Assembly: GCA_029204225.1 (NCBI GenBank)
Contig: CM055099.1
Location: 66,493,852-66,557,851, forward strand
Direction of reading: 5' to 3'
DNA length: 64,000 bases
From: Diphasiastrum complanatum
Taxonomy: Eukaryota > Streptophyta > Lycopodiopsida > Lycopodiales > Lycopodiaceae
Shown: piece after piece, positions 51,358 through 62,760 of the stretch
Position numbering within the stretch: the stretch's first letter is position 1
Layout: every line of letters starts with the position of its first letter
Position numbers and translations under genes: made by a program
The notes under the pieces: model-generated
What the model saw: the letters and a program-made list of their open reading frames with translations, nothing else
Told to the model about the DNA's origin: nothing
Databases searched by the model: none

Positions 51358-52500
51358 GACCCCAATCGCAATAATGCACCACTCTATTGCTGTTGAATCA
51401 AATTACACTATTTGCACAGCATTGCCGTCATCTTTTGCAAAAGGATGTCAGCAAGCAGCATCTAGAAATAAGAAGAATTTGTAGGCCGCCAGCCATGTGA
51501 AACACAAAATTAAACTAGCTACGTGATCTCATATCCGAGAATACAGATCGCATTATGGCATTTGAATTCAAATCCTTACAAAATGATGGCTGCTTGGGAG
51601 AATAGAGCTGGCCATCGCATTGTTGTAGAAAAAGCGGTGAGTGTGATTGCAATAATGTATGTCCAAACACTCCATGGGAAGAAGAAAGGGGAGAGTGTGG
51701 AATTATCAAAAAATTTATTTCTTTACTTTGGAGGTTTAGGGTTTATGGGGGGTGGGGAGAAGGACCCGTACCCCGTGTGAAATATGCTTTTACATTTCTG
51801 TTTTTGCCATAAATTTCTTTTCTTTTTACACGCACTTTTCGGGTGGAAGGACCCGAGGGCGGAATGCCCCGAGGAGGCATCATTCCATGCCGCAATTTTT
51901 GTTTTTACTTTTATTTCAATGTTTGTTTTGTCGTGAAAAAAAAATTTGCATGCACCTTATGCACGAAAGGTGCCGGCATCTGGAAGATGCATTTAAAAAA
52001 ATTTGAAAAAAAAAGGGGGGGGAGGCGCACATATTCCGCACAGGGAGGCGCCTCCCTTATCTTTGTAAACAAGCAAAAATTGAGATTAGGTGAGGGTAAA
52101 GGCCTATGGGAAGAAGGGCTTTACATTTTGAAAGGCATGCATCCAGGAGGGGGAACGTTTTCCTAGCCCAATTTGGCCCAAGCCATCCATCCAGTGCCAA
52201 CAAAACTTTTGTTGTTGTCTTAAATTTTTTGAGCACAACCGGAAGTTCACGTGCAATTTTGTGAGCACTCCATTTCTACACGCACGTAAGATTGCAAAAG
52301 AAGGGGAAATGTTCCTAGTTTTATTATGTGAGAACATTTTGTATCCTAAGTTGCTCGAGCGCCACACATTTCATGGCTGTCGGGGAGCCTTACAAAAATA
52401 GTTTGAAAAACGTGTGGCGCAATGGGCTAAAACCTATGCATGCTCTTAGGATGCGAAGGGGCCCCTCCAGCAGTAGAGGGGCTTTGAATCTAGAAAGTAT
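51358..52500 (-). promoter_or_regulatory. Presumed 5' leader and promoter of the nucleotidyltransferase gene
   Basis: On the minus strand this region lies just upstream of the start codon. It contains AAACCCTAA at 51744-51736, a telo-box, which in plants is common near the transcription start of housekeeping and translation-related genes. A possible leader exon ends at 51580 with TTTT|GTAAGG, and an acceptor TTATTTCTAG lies at 51462. Short upstream ATG frames occur in the leader. From 51.75 to 52.17 kb the sequence is locally GC-rich, with repeated GTACCCCGTG/ACCCG pieces and the palindrome GGAGGCGCCTCC at about 52050. Confidence 0.4.
51736..51744 (-). promoter_or_regulatory. Telo-box (AAACCCTAA)
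   Basis: AAACCCTAA on the minus strand, about 380 bases upstream of the proposed start codon and followed by CT-rich sequence. The sequence match is exact; the role is inferred. Confidence 0.5.
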
Positions 52501-52559
52501 AAAGCATTGTATTGTGACCTCCTCCTCTTCAATACATCATCGAAAGTGAGCGATACGAA

Positions 52560-53110
52560 ATGAGAAATTTTTAGCCTCTGTATAGGCTTGATAGGCCACA
52601 ACAAATAGAATATTCTAGATTATAATTTCATCGACTCAAACCTTGGCCATCTCTTTACATCTATGGTCTAAATTCAACTATTTGACAATTAACAAATAGA
52701 ATTGCATCCCCTACGGTATTTGTGCATAGGCAATACATTCGAAAGCTTTCAGGTTCAATAATGAAGCTTTGCCAAACTTCATAAGGTATTTTTTTTTAGA
52801 GACCTTTAGTAAGCATCTGTTTTGAATATAAGCTATAGTGGAAACAGCTTCAATCCATAAGGATTTAGGTAGTGTCACGTAAGCAAGCATACACTTAGCC
52901 GCTTCGACTAAGGTTCAATTCTTTCTTTCAACAAATTTATTCGACTGAGGCAAATAAGAAGTAATAAATTGTTGCTTAATGTCTTTGTTAAGGAATACTC
53001 CTTGAATTCAATTGAGATGTATTCTCCCTCCTTGTCTGATCTCAATGCTTTGATTCTTTTACCAATTTCTGCCTAGTTTTTTTCCAGCGCTTCAATAGAG
53101 CTTTGCATGT
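52560..53110 (-). pseudogene. copia integrase remnant
   Basis: The minus strand, across frames, reads IGKRIKALRSDKEGEYISIE (the R-S-D of the second catalytic Asp), QQFITSYLPQSNKFVERKN (Y-x-P-Q-x-N-x-x-x-E-R-x-N, catalytic Glu present), TLVEAAKCMLAYVTLPKSLW and EAVSTIAYIQNRCLLK. This is the second half of a Ty1/copia integrase core. No flanking LTR is clearly assigned. Confidence 0.8.
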
Positions 53111-53365
53111 TAGTACTTTGCACCAAGCAATGACAAGGTTTGCATAGAGCCACATATATATGAACGAACAACATCTAGAACATTTTTCGTTGCATGCTTA
53201 TGACTTGACCTAAGTGGAATCCTAGTCTGCTTTCTGACAATGCTGCTATGACAGACATGGAGGTCGATCTTCTTGTCTAGATACTTGAGATCAAGTAATA
53301 AAGACTATCTAAACATGTTCGATACATGTGTATAATTCAAGTGACCTAACCTAATAGTTGAATAT

Positions 53366-54102
53366 GAGATATGTTCTCTGATTGCTCTGATACAAACGGG
53401 ATGATCGGACAATCGGGACTCACCAAAGTACAGTTCAGATGGAGCCCGATTTGTCAGACGAAACTACTACTTCATACCACGATCAGTCATCCTCCGAACA
53501 GCAGATAACTACTGCTAATCTGACAATGAATTTGTAAATAGCAGATAATGTCTAATGACAGCGAAAATATATCTGCTGATAAATTGAACAAGCATCACAA
53601 CATTCAGAGATTGCGCACATTGAGCAGAAAACTGTAAGTCGTCTGTATTATCAAAATCGAGTATACATCAATAATTTCATTTGAGCGTGGTCTGTTTTGC
53701 AGATCAGCGCGTCAGCGTAAGAGATGTGTTCTCTCTCACGAATGAATTAGCTACTGCCAGAACTATATTGCTTCCTTGATACGCACATCACTAAGTGTTG
53801 CGTTCAAGACACTCTTCTATGCATGTCTATCCAATACATAATACTGGATTGAAGCGTGACAATTTGAATCTTCACGTCCGACAGTTCGTCCATGACCTTG
53901 GCTTGCATATGGATACCCCGAAGTGTCGGCTTTCTGAGTATGTAGCGAAAAAGCTGAAGGTCGGTTAAAACAAAGTCTTGGGTCATTTTAGACCTATTGT
54001 CGCATTTTTATCAAAAGTGCGAAAAATGCAAAATATGCGACAAACAGTTCAAATATGCAGAATGCACATAAACTAGTTCAAAATATGTCGCAGTCTAGAA
54101 AA
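53366..54102 (-). repeat. 3' LTR of copia F (minus)
   Basis: Matches 55902-56738 in the same orientation, including 'acgggatgatcg', 'acaatgaatttgtaaa' and 'gcgcacattgag'. It lacks about 60 bases present in the other copy at about 56385-56445. A polypurine-like GAGAGGGAGC lies beside it at about 54178-54169. Confidence 0.8.
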
Positions 54103-54199
54103 CACAAGGAAAAACTACAAAAAAATACTAAAGCCTTGAAATGTAGAAACTCAAGGTTTCTTTAGCTCCCTCTCAAAGCGGGTATTTTTCTAATTCCCA

Positions 54200-54696
54200 A
54201 GCTGGCTCTCTACCTTTCAAACATTGCCTTATCCAATGCCTTTGTAAAGATATCAGCTACCATCTACTTCATTGGTATGAAGGCGATCCTTTTCAACTAG
54301 ATCCTTGATCAAGTGAAACTTGATGGCGATGTGTTTCGTTCTTGAATGAAACACTAGGTCTTTTGTCAGATGAATAGCGGATGTGTTGTTCATGTGCAAG
54401 ATCAACGGTTCATCGGTGCTCTGTCCTAGTCCCCCTAGGAACTATCTGAGCCATGTCAACTCATTAGCCATCTTGCCTGCAACAACATATTCTGCCTCGC
54501 ATGATGATTGGACAGTTATCGTATGCTTTCTGCTGATCCAGATAACAGTTGCATCGGCTACTATGGTGCATCCTCCTGAGACGCTTCTATCATCCTTACG
54601 GAACGCCCAGCTTGCATCACTGTAGGATTCAATCTTGAATCCTGCATCTCGACAATAACGTCTTCTAGTCTTCTGTATTTGCCATTGGTGAGCCAA
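54200..54696 (-). pseudogene. copia F RNase H
   Basis: Minus strand: GFKIESYSDASWAFRKDDRS (first Asp), VSGGCTIVADATVIWISRKH, TITVQSSCEAEYVVAGKMAN (Glu), ELTWLR-stop, then LILHMNNTSAIHLTKDLVFH (expected D-N-x-S-A, here N-N) and RTKHIAIKFHLIKDLVEK. These are the RNase H blocks of a copia polyprotein, with a stop after E-L-T-W-L-R. Confidence 0.85.
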
Positions 54697-54828
54697 AGCA
54701 CGCCAGTGCCGCTCACCTCATGTCGTGATCCATGTCCTAGAATGATGTATTTGAAGGAGTCGATTTGTTGGAAGTCAGCTATCATCTGCCTTGTTGTCAC
54801 AAAGTGCGATGTGCTTCTGAATCAAGAA

Positions 54829-55846
54829 CTATGTCTTGAACATTGGTTGTTGATGTAGCACATACATAAGTGCACAGATAAGTAGTTGGATTTCTACTAA
54901 CTCGTTCTTCAGCCATCTTTGAGGATTCTGGCTCCTCCACGTATGACGAGTTGTTTGTGCTTTTCTTTCTGCTCTACGTCTTCTTGTTTCTTGGATTGTC
55001 GTAGCAATCCATAGTTGCATGACCTTTTTGCACTCGATCTTCGGACTCAAAAAACATTTATCCACTGTGTGGCCATCATGTCTGCATCTGTCGCATGTCT
55101 TCTTATCGTTGTCTTGCTGCCTGTTCCTTTCTTTCGATCTGCCTTCTTGTCTTCCCTATTTCTGCTGGTCTACTTGTCGACTCCCTCTTAGGTTGAGCCT
55201 GCTTCTTTGACTGGTGCTTGTTGTTATAGAGGGCCTGGTCAGACTCGTTCTTGTCATTATAGTGCTCTCTAGCTTCGACTTCTTCCTTGATGTCGATGAC
55301 TGCCTTGTCGAAGGTCATTGTTTGATCTCTAGCCAGTAAGGTCCGGGTTGTCTGGAACGATTGTGGTAAGGAACGTAGCAGGTAGCTGAGCTGCTTCTCT
55401 TGTGAGATTGCATGCTCTGTTCTAGCATTGTGTAGTGATAGGAACAGGTCCTTCATCTTCCTGATGAAGTTGGTGAGATCTTTGTCGTCCCATCTTAGAT
55501 AGGTAAGTTGATCCTCTAGATGCATAATTTGATTTTGTGACTTGGTCTAAAATCTGCTGATGAGCATATCCCACATCTCTCTGACATCATAGATTGATGC
55601 GAGGTCAAGGGTAATGTTGTTTTTGATGGAAGAGGAGATGACAACTACTGCTTTGTCGTTCTTCTCTTTCCATTCTCGAAGTTTTTTGCATGTGTTGGTT
55701 GGCATCTCTTCGGTGCCATCCACCCACGGCCATAACACTTCTCCTCTTAAGATAAGCGATGTCTTCACTTTCCAGGCCAAGAAGTTTGACCCATCTGCTT
55801 CAAGTATTGTGCATATCTTTGATTGGATGCTGTGAATGGAAGCCAT
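54829..55846 (-). pseudogene. copia F gag with zinc knuckle
   Basis: ATG at 55846: MASIHSIQSKICTILEADGS, then NFLAWKVKTSLILRGEVLW (copia gag N-terminus). After a stop at about 55547 the frame 55525-55103 continues LTYLRWDDKDLTNFIRKMKD, LLRSLPQSFQTTRTLLARDQ and a Lys/Arg-rich part, then CDRCRHDGHTVDKC at about 55097-55056 (CCHC knuckle). Protease, integrase and RT are missing: the frame passes within about 130 bases into RNase H. So the element is an internal-deletion derivative. Confidence 0.85.
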
Positions 55847-55901
55847 AGTTGATCACAATTTTGGCGGATCTTATTGAGCCTTGTTGCTCTGATTCCACTA
55901 A

Positions 55902-56738
55902 AGGTGAGATATGTTCTCCAATTGCTTTGATACAAACGGGATGATCGTACAATCGGGACTCACCAAAGTACAATTCAAATGGAGCAGATCTGTCGGGACA
56001 AAGCTACTACTTCAAACCATGTTCAGTCATCCTCCGAATAGCATATAGCTACTACCAATCTGACAATGAATTTGTAAACAGCAGATAATGTCTTCTGACA
56101 GTGAAAATATATATGTTAATAAATTGAACAAGCATCACAACATTCAGAGATTGCGCACATTGAGAGCAGAAAATTGTAACTCGTCTGTATAATTAAAATC
56201 GAGTATACATCAATAATTTTGTTTGAGCGTTGTTTGTTTCCCATATCAGCGCATCGGCGTAAGAGAGGTGTTCTCTCTCACGAATGAACTAGCTAATGCT
56301 AGAACTATATTGCTTCTTTGATACGCACCTCACTGAGTGTTGTGCTCAAGACACTCTTATATGCATGTCTATCCAATACATATATCATTAGCTAAAAATT
56401 TAGCTAAACATCCGTTAACTGCGTTTTTCTTAACGTTGTATGGCGGCGGTGGAGCGTGACAGTTTGAATCTTCACGCCCAACCAGCTAAGGTCCGATAGC
56501 TCGTCCATGACCTTGGCTTGCATATGGATACACTGAAGTGTCGGCCTGATCCGAAGTGCCAACTTTCTAAGTATGTAGGAAAAAAGCCGAAGGTCGGTTA
56601 AAACAAAGTCCTGGGTCATTTTAGAGCTATTGTCGCATTTTATCAAAAGTGCAAAAAATGTGAACTGTACGACAAACAGTTCAAATATGCAGACTGTGCA
56701 TAAACTAGTTCAAAATATCAATAAGTCTAGAAAATGCT
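55902..56738 (-). repeat. 5' LTR of copia F (minus)
   Basis: Direct-repeat partner of 53366-54102. Its end (ATATCTCACCTTTAG) is followed by TGGAATCAGAGC at about 55901-55890, a primer site with one change from TGGTATCAGAGC. The gag start codon follows about 44 bases later. Confidence 0.8.
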
Positions 56739-58030
56739 TAGGGATAAATTGAGAGTGATTTTGCTTGATTTGAGGGGATCTTCTTGTTTGAAATCTAATT
56801 AGATTATTGATCAAGGAAAGCTATTCGGATCACCAATCTTAAAATCCATTTGGATCTATGAAAATAAAAAAAACCAACAAAAATCGGTCATTTCTATCAA
56901 ATTTGAACAAAAAGAAGACAAAATCGTCATCAGATTTAATAAACTTTTACTCTCTTACAAGAAACCTTCGTTGAGCTGCAAAAAGGTTTGGTTTCATTCA
57001 CAGGACCTTCATATTGAAGGGCGAAGCCCAACATATTTGCAAAATCGTTAGAAATACTATAAAAAAATATCAAAAAATCATCAAAACCCTAACAAATATA
57101 AAAAAAGAACCTCCGTCTGATTCGCTGTGCATAGGTGTGATTCAGATCTACCAAGTCAACGAAGAATAATACTAAAAATAGAAGGCCAAAGTGACTGTTC
57201 ATCTAGTTGTTGGTAATCTTTTGTGAAAAATTTATAACTTTCTACAAAATTATCAGTTTTATGAGAAGAACCTTCGCCAAAGTTTGTGTCAATCCTACTT
57301 ACTATTCAATGAGTTGGACACAAGTTTTTGTCAAGGCCATTTGTCATATTCACCTATTTTTGTCAAAAAGAGATTTTTTTTGTAAAAATAATAGTATTAC
57401 TCTTGCAACCTTCGCCTAAACCTTCATTGACTCTCCTGAGGACTCTAATTATAGTAAATAATAATCTATGAGTTCAACGAAGATTACATTTATCAAAATC
57501 TTGCAAAAAGTTTAATTTAATCCTCGTCCAAATGAAAAAATTGATTGTTCATCAGAAAGAACCTTCGCTAGTCCTATCCTAGATTTATTTGTGTCAAATT
57601 TAATCACTAAAAAGTCGGTGAAGGTTATTTTGTTCAAATTTGTCAGAAAATATCCAGATCAGTGATTTTTTTTTATCGAAAATGGCAGTGAAGAACCTTC
57701 GTCAAGTCTATATTTGCCTGTTCTATTTTTGGTTTCTGATCTACCAGATCTAGTCTCTGTCAAATTTTTGAGTCATTCTGTTATATTCTGATAGTGATTC
57801 TGAAAAATCCCTATTTAGAAGTGTCTTCAATGATCTCTTTCCAAGAAATCAGAAATCTGATTATTGTCAAGTGATATAAGTTTTACAAATCTGATCTGAG
57901 ATAGGAAAATATAGATCCAATCTCATTGTCTGATTGAATTGATTCACAATGGACGTTCCACCAGTGATTGTTAGAAGGTCACCTCGGTTAGAGATTCCAA
58001 AGTATAATGGCTGCATAAATGAATCAAAAC
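56739..58030 (+). other. Possible retroelement leader with degenerate repeats
   Basis: It contains six spaced AACCTTCG-type motifs (56963, 57108, 57269, 57407, 57560, 57694), an average spacing of about 146 bases, in AT-rich sequence. A short gag-like or linker-like frame follows from 57949 (MDVPPVIVRRSPRLEIPKYN). It looks like the leader of an LTR element whose coding part is lost. Confidence 0.35.
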
Positions 58031-58400
58031 TATAGCTCTGCAGAAATGAACTAAAACAACCACAGGCGACACTGTCAAATTTTTCGCGAAAAAGACGAAA
58101 AAGACAAAAAAAAAAAAAAGGTGCCCTTAAATCTCATTTAGGGTTGTCCCACACTTTGCGAGAGTCATTTCTTTAAGCAAAAAATGCGACACTGTGATTT
58201 TACATGAGATTTTTGTCAGGTGAAAAATGCGAAAAAGGTGACACTGCATTTTTCAACGGGATTCATGACAGGCGAAAAAGGAGACACCGTCTTAAACTCC
58301 ATATAATTATGCAAACTGTGTAAAAAAACACTTGTAATTCTGCAGACGTGTAAACACACGAAAAGATCCGCAGAACTGGATAAACAATGAATGAAGATTA
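58031..58400. other. Stretch with GACAC motifs, no gene
   Basis: Short motifs GCGACACTGTC (58069), GCGACACTGT (58188), GTGACACTGC (58236) and GAGACACCGTC (58281) recur with GAAAAAG-rich spacers. It may be a small decayed element; no terminal repeats could be defined. Confidence 0.3.
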
Positions 58401-58459
58401 AAACCGATTAGTTGATTGGTAAAAAGGAGATATCCAACAAAAGAAACCAAAGGTGAACC

Positions 58460-59310
58460 ATTTATGAATTTTTGGATATAAGACCTTTGTACACATTCCT
58501 AAGGAACAGAGACATAAGCTTGATGTAAAAGCTGTGAAGTGCATCTTCTTAGGATATGATGATTGTGTGAAAGGCTATAGATGCTTCGATCCTTTGGAAA
58601 GAGAAATGCATGTCATGATGGACCATTTATTGACATTCCTAATGATAGACATATGGATACACCTCATGATGCCATCACTCAACCTCAGGAGATAGGTTTG
58701 GGATAAACCATTTGGTGCTAAGAGGATTGAAGTTGTAGGTGACAAAGACAAGGAGAAGGATGTACCATGGGATACATTTTCACTAGGAAGACGATCACTT
58801 GACATTAAGCTCCCCAAGTGATTTGAGAGATTTATGGAGAGTCGTGATATGGATGACTTTCGTGAATCATCTGTCTATGGAGAGCTAAGAAGATCAACGA
58901 GAGAGAAGATGCAATCTGATAGGTATGAAGCAAATTATGATCTCTTATCAAGCATCATTCAAAACAAAGAACCTTCAACTTATGATGAAGTGAAGGATGA
59001 TGACATTTGGGTCAAGGCCATGGAAGAAGAGATGGAGTCAATTGCTAAACATAGCACATGGGACTTGGTAGAACCACTAGTTGGTAAGAAACTCATTGGT
59101 TGAAAATGGGTATACAATACTAAATACCATGCAGATGGAAGTATAACAAAATACTAGGCAAGATTGGTGATCAAGGATTACGTGCAAAGTAAAAGTATCA
59201 ACTATGAGGAGACCTTTGCACCAGTGTGTAAGTGGAATATTTTACGTTTGCTTGTTGCTTTAGCTTCACATATTGGTTGGCCTTTACATGAATGTGACAA
59301 TAGTCACAAT
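58460..59310 (+). pseudogene. copia D: integrase tail and start of RT
   Basis: GYKTFVHIPKEQRHKLDVKA and VKCIFLGYDDCVKGYRCFDP are the integrase C-terminus (58468-58600). A damaged linker follows, then 58834-59103 gives RRSTREKMQSDRYEANYDLL, IWVKAMEEEMESIAKHSTWD and LVGKKLIG-stop-KWVYNTKY, and KYHADGSITKY-stop-ARLVIK, the RT N-terminus. It ends near WPLHECDN at about 59300, where an LTR end of copia E begins. Three stops at least. Confidence 0.82.
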
Positions 59311-59444
59311 AATTTTGTTTGAATTTGATAGGCATAGTTATGCATTAGAAGAGAGATTATTCCGCAAAGCCCGATAGTGCATCTAAAGAATGCAGCCATT
59401 TCTCTATCGAGCACCGTTTCCTTCTTCCAACATGGTATCAGAGC
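59310..59444 (+). repeat. End of the 5' LTR and primer site of copia E
   Basis: ...CCTTCTTCCAACA is followed at 59433-59444 by TGGTATCAGAGC, an exact primer site. Only about the last 120 bases of the LTR seem to be present, joined to copia D. Confidence 0.7.
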
Positions 59445-59589
59445 TCTAATTTTTGTTATCAGATCATTTTCTATTGATTTTTAAATAGAGCGTTGCATGA
59501 TAACAATGTCCTGATAATATTAGATACTATTGCTTCGTTCTTAAGTCATCGAATTACCGATAGACTAACTTCCATCAGGATTCACAAAG

Positions 59590-60270
59590 CAAAGTTGGTC
59601 TCACGGTAGACCAGCTAAATGGATCCAATTATCATTTGTGGAAATTTAAGATGAAGACCTTGTTAATTGCCAATGAGCTTTGGATGTTGTCATAAAAATT
59701 GAAGTGAAATTTGAAGATGATACAACCAACTCCAAATGGAAATCTAAGAACGATAAACCTTACGCGCAAATAATTTTCAATATTTCAGACCCAAATTGGC
59801 CATGTATCTGAAGCTCAAACTTCAAAAGAAGATAATTTGCTTCAGAATCACATTAACCAGTTCAAAAATCTCTTGTAGCAGATGGTAGCCATTGGATCAA
59901 CTATTGACGATCAAAATACAATCATGACATTGCTATAGAGTCTACCACCTACATACGAAACTTGGGTGATGATCATTACGACACACTCATATTTAATTCT
60001 TTCAAGAGTAATTGCTACGCTACTACAGGAAGACAATTGAAGAAGTGCTGACAGTTGTTTGAATTCAATATCGCATGCTCTATATGTAAACAAAGGCACT
60101 AAACGTCAGAAGAATAAAAGCTCTAATAATCATAAGTCGACACGAAGTCAAGAGCAATTATTGAATCCACAATTGAAGAAGAAGATGTTCTATAAGTATT
60201 GCAAATGCACTAATCATGAGATCCAAGATTGCTATATATTGAAAGTGAAGAACGCCAACAACAATAAGTA
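59590..60270 (+). pseudogene. copia E gag remnant
   Basis: VGLTVDQLNGSNYHLWKFKM, then KTLLIANELWML is the copia gag N-terminus (59600-59690). Frames then shift several times. At 60180-60270 KKKMFYKYCKCTNHEIQDCY is a damaged zinc knuckle (the first Cys is changed, C-x-H-x4-C is retained). Confidence 0.7.
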
Positions 60271-61030
60271 GTCAGATCAGTGGGCAACTATAGTTGCAGT
60301 TACATCATGTGAAAAAATCAGATCCAAAACATACTTAATGGATCTCTAAGATCTTGACCAAATTTGGATGCACATCTAGATTTAACTACAAGATAGAAAT
60401 CATCAATTTTAGCATGCTAGAATTGCATAAATCACTAAGATCTGATCATAAGCATAAAATTACAATAAGGTATTGTCCCTGTCCATACAACAACAACAAC
60501 CTACTGTCCTTCACATATGTGGAAGCAAGATCAACAAAAAAATTAACATTCTACACATAGGAATCAAAGATATCATGAGGAATACACATGAGATGCACAT
60601 AGAATCAAAAGAGATGAATTCTCCACATAAAATGAGAATACATAGATATTTTCCCCACACTATTACTGCTATTTATAGCCATGCAAATCTCATTTGGACA
60701 ATTTCCCTAAACTTGCCCTAAATGATAATTTCTTGGTATCTCACCAAATGATCTAGAAATGCTAGTCTAGATGCAATGTATCAGAGCCAGCCAATTAGAA
60801 TGGGTCCAAAATCGACCACATCCATTTATCTACTTTTCAAAAATAGTACAAACACTATTTAGGCCTTCATTGACAAATATGAACCTATCTCTAAGTTGAG
60901 ATTTCAACTTGGCCTCAAAATTGCCAAATTAAGAACCAAGCTAGTTGACAATTTTTCACACATCACAATCCCTAGTTTAAGACATGGATCAAGGAGTGTT
61001 TATGATCAGAGATAAGAAAGTGCAAGTTGA
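60271..61030. other. Possible nested LTR inside copia E
   Basis: This stretch separates the gag knuckle from the protease. ATGCAATGTATCAGAGCC at about 60772-60789 resembles an LTR end followed by a primer site (TGTATCAGAGC). Frames in it do not match any family. Confidence 0.35.
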
Positions 61031-61039
61031 TAATTCTTG

Positions 61040-61436
61040 ATTTCTTAATTATGGAGCTATTCAACATATGACCAGTGATTGCGAACATTTTTATTCCTAT
61101 GCGCCTTACAAGGCAAAGAAATTCGTTCATCTTGGTGACGACAGTACACACACTATCAAAGGTGAAGGCATTGTAAGATTGAAGTTCCAACATGATCAAT
61201 TCAAGTTACTATCGAATGTTCTGTATGTACATAAATTGTTGAAAAATCTGTTACCAGTAAGTAGAATCGTTGATTTAGGTCATATGGTAGAATTTGAATC
61301 TAATCAATGCCAAATTTTTGATAGGACAAATAAGGTCCTTATACTCGAAAAAAGGCTTGCATACTTATGTAGACTGCTTCATTGTTATTCTTACGTTGCA
61401 ATTTTAACCCTACTTATGCCAAAACAAGATGCCTAA
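61040..61436 (+). pseudogene. copia E protease and pre-integrase region
   Basis: NYGAIQHMTSDCEHFYSYAP is the protease site with the catalytic D-S-G-A changed to N-Y-G-A. It is followed by KFVHLGDDSTHTIKGEGIVR, LLSNVLYVHKLLKNLLPVSR (L-x-x-V-L-Y-V-P-x-L-x-x-N-L-L-S) and the pre-integrase segment. The frame 61068-61436 is open. Integrase itself is missing. Confidence 0.8.
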
Positions 61437-61439
61437 TGC

Positions 61440-61985
61440 AAGCTAACATCCATTCAAACATGTTGTAAACTGATAAATTGGTGTAGCTCCCCGACAACGT
61501 TAACGGCGCCAAAATTTTTGTGGGGCTATTTCCTACCCTAGCCTCAACCCAAGATCCAAGCACACAAGCATCAAGGAGATGAGGTTAGATGTCACGCGGA
61601 GGTTTGATCCCATGAGAGCGATAGCATAGATCAAAATCCAGCATGTGTGAAAGATCCACATCTAACACTAAGATCCATTAATACTAAGCATTAACCCTAC
61701 ATCCATTAACACTACAATCCATAATGATAGAAACTTACCCTTCTCTCTCTCCCTTTCTCTCTCAAAAAAAACATAAGAATGACTAATCCCAATAAGCATC
61801 AAATCCAAAAATTAGCAACCACAAAGAAAGCTTGAGAGATGGAGGAAGAAAGATAGAGAGCAAAGAAATTCCACATCCACTTCATAAGAGGACCAACCTA
61901 CTTGTATTAGAAATGAAGATGAAACATGTTTTACAAACTCGAGTTTGCTCCTATTTCGGGTGCCATATTGTTCGAAGGTGTACTC
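61440..61985 (-). mobile_element. Fragment with a tRNA-Asp-type primer site inside copia E
   Basis: On the minus strand TTTTGGCGCCGTTAACGTTG at about 61515-61496, continuing TCGGGGA, matches the primer site complementary to the 3' end of tRNA-Asp (TGGCGCCGTTGCCGGGGA) except for a six-base insertion. Plant gypsy elements of the Athila/Tat type use such sites. The fragment replaces the integrase of copia E. A CT-rich run lies at about 61740-61765. Confidence 0.45.
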
Positions 61986-62760
61986 GACATTGATATGAGC
62001 TTGACGAGAGTATCGATCGTAGGAAAGCCCGTCTAGTGGCATGAGGATTTTCTCAGATCCCAAACATTGACTACAATGAGACTTTCAATCCAATAGTCAA
62101 ACATTCCTCGATCCGACTACTCCTATCCTATGTTGTTGTAGCCGATCTCGAAGTACATCAATTTGATGTACAAACATCTTATCTAAACAAAGTTATTGAA
62201 AAAGACATCTACATGGTACAACCCGAGGAATACATTCTCAATGGTAAGAAGGATCATGTTTGTAAACTCCATAAAGCACGTTATGGCTTGAAACAATCAA
62301 CGAGGGCTTGGTTTCATAGGATTAACACATTCCATATCCAACATGGTTTTCAACCAAATACTGCTGATTCAAATGTTTATTTCAAGTCAGTGCAACATTC
62401 CTTCATTATCATCACCTTGTATGTTGATGACACAATGCTTTTCAGCAACAGTACTAGTCATGTGAAGGATGCTAAATAGATGTTGTCTTCTAAATTCAAC
62501 ATGACCGATTTGGGCGAGGCTCACTACTATCTAGGAATTCAAATCCATCGAGACAGAGCGAGACGACTAATTTACATCACTCAACAAAGATATCTTCACA
62601 ATACCCTAAATAGATATAATCTGATTAATTGCAATGAAGCTCACTCACCGATGGATCAAGGCCTACGATTGTCGGAGGATCAATGTCCTCAGACCAAGCA
62701 AGAACAAGAGCAAATGAGAGAGTATCCATATCAATCAATACTCTGATCTCTCATGTATGT
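61986..62760 (+). pseudogene. copia E reverse transcriptase
   Basis: SIDRRKARLVA-stop-GFSQIPN, YNETFNPIVKHSSIRLLLSY, EVHQFDVQTSYLNKVIEKDI, then 62213-62479 KLHKARYGLKQSTRAWFHRI and IIITLYVDDTMLFSNSTSHV with the YVDD site; after a TAG at 62477, 62480-62746 gives MLSSKFNMTDLGEAHYYLGI, QIHRDRARRLIYITQQRYL. Order and spacing are those of a copia RT. Only stops, no frameshift, were seen up to 62745, so it is comparatively young. Confidence 0.88.

Noticed and set aside
51523-52166. Plus-strand frames of 84-107 codons near 51.5-52.2 kb
   Set aside because: No family is recognised and they lie antisense to the presumed leader of the host gene; Gly/Arg-rich parts follow from the GC-rich patch.
61590-61625. 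Possible tRNA-Asp gene fragment (TGTCACGCGG...GGTTTGATCCC)
   Set aside because: It resembles the anticodon and T arms of tRNA-Asp, but spacing is wrong and no acceptor stem pairs. It lies near a tRNA-Asp-type primer site, which makes a chance reading tempting; no tRNA gene is supported.
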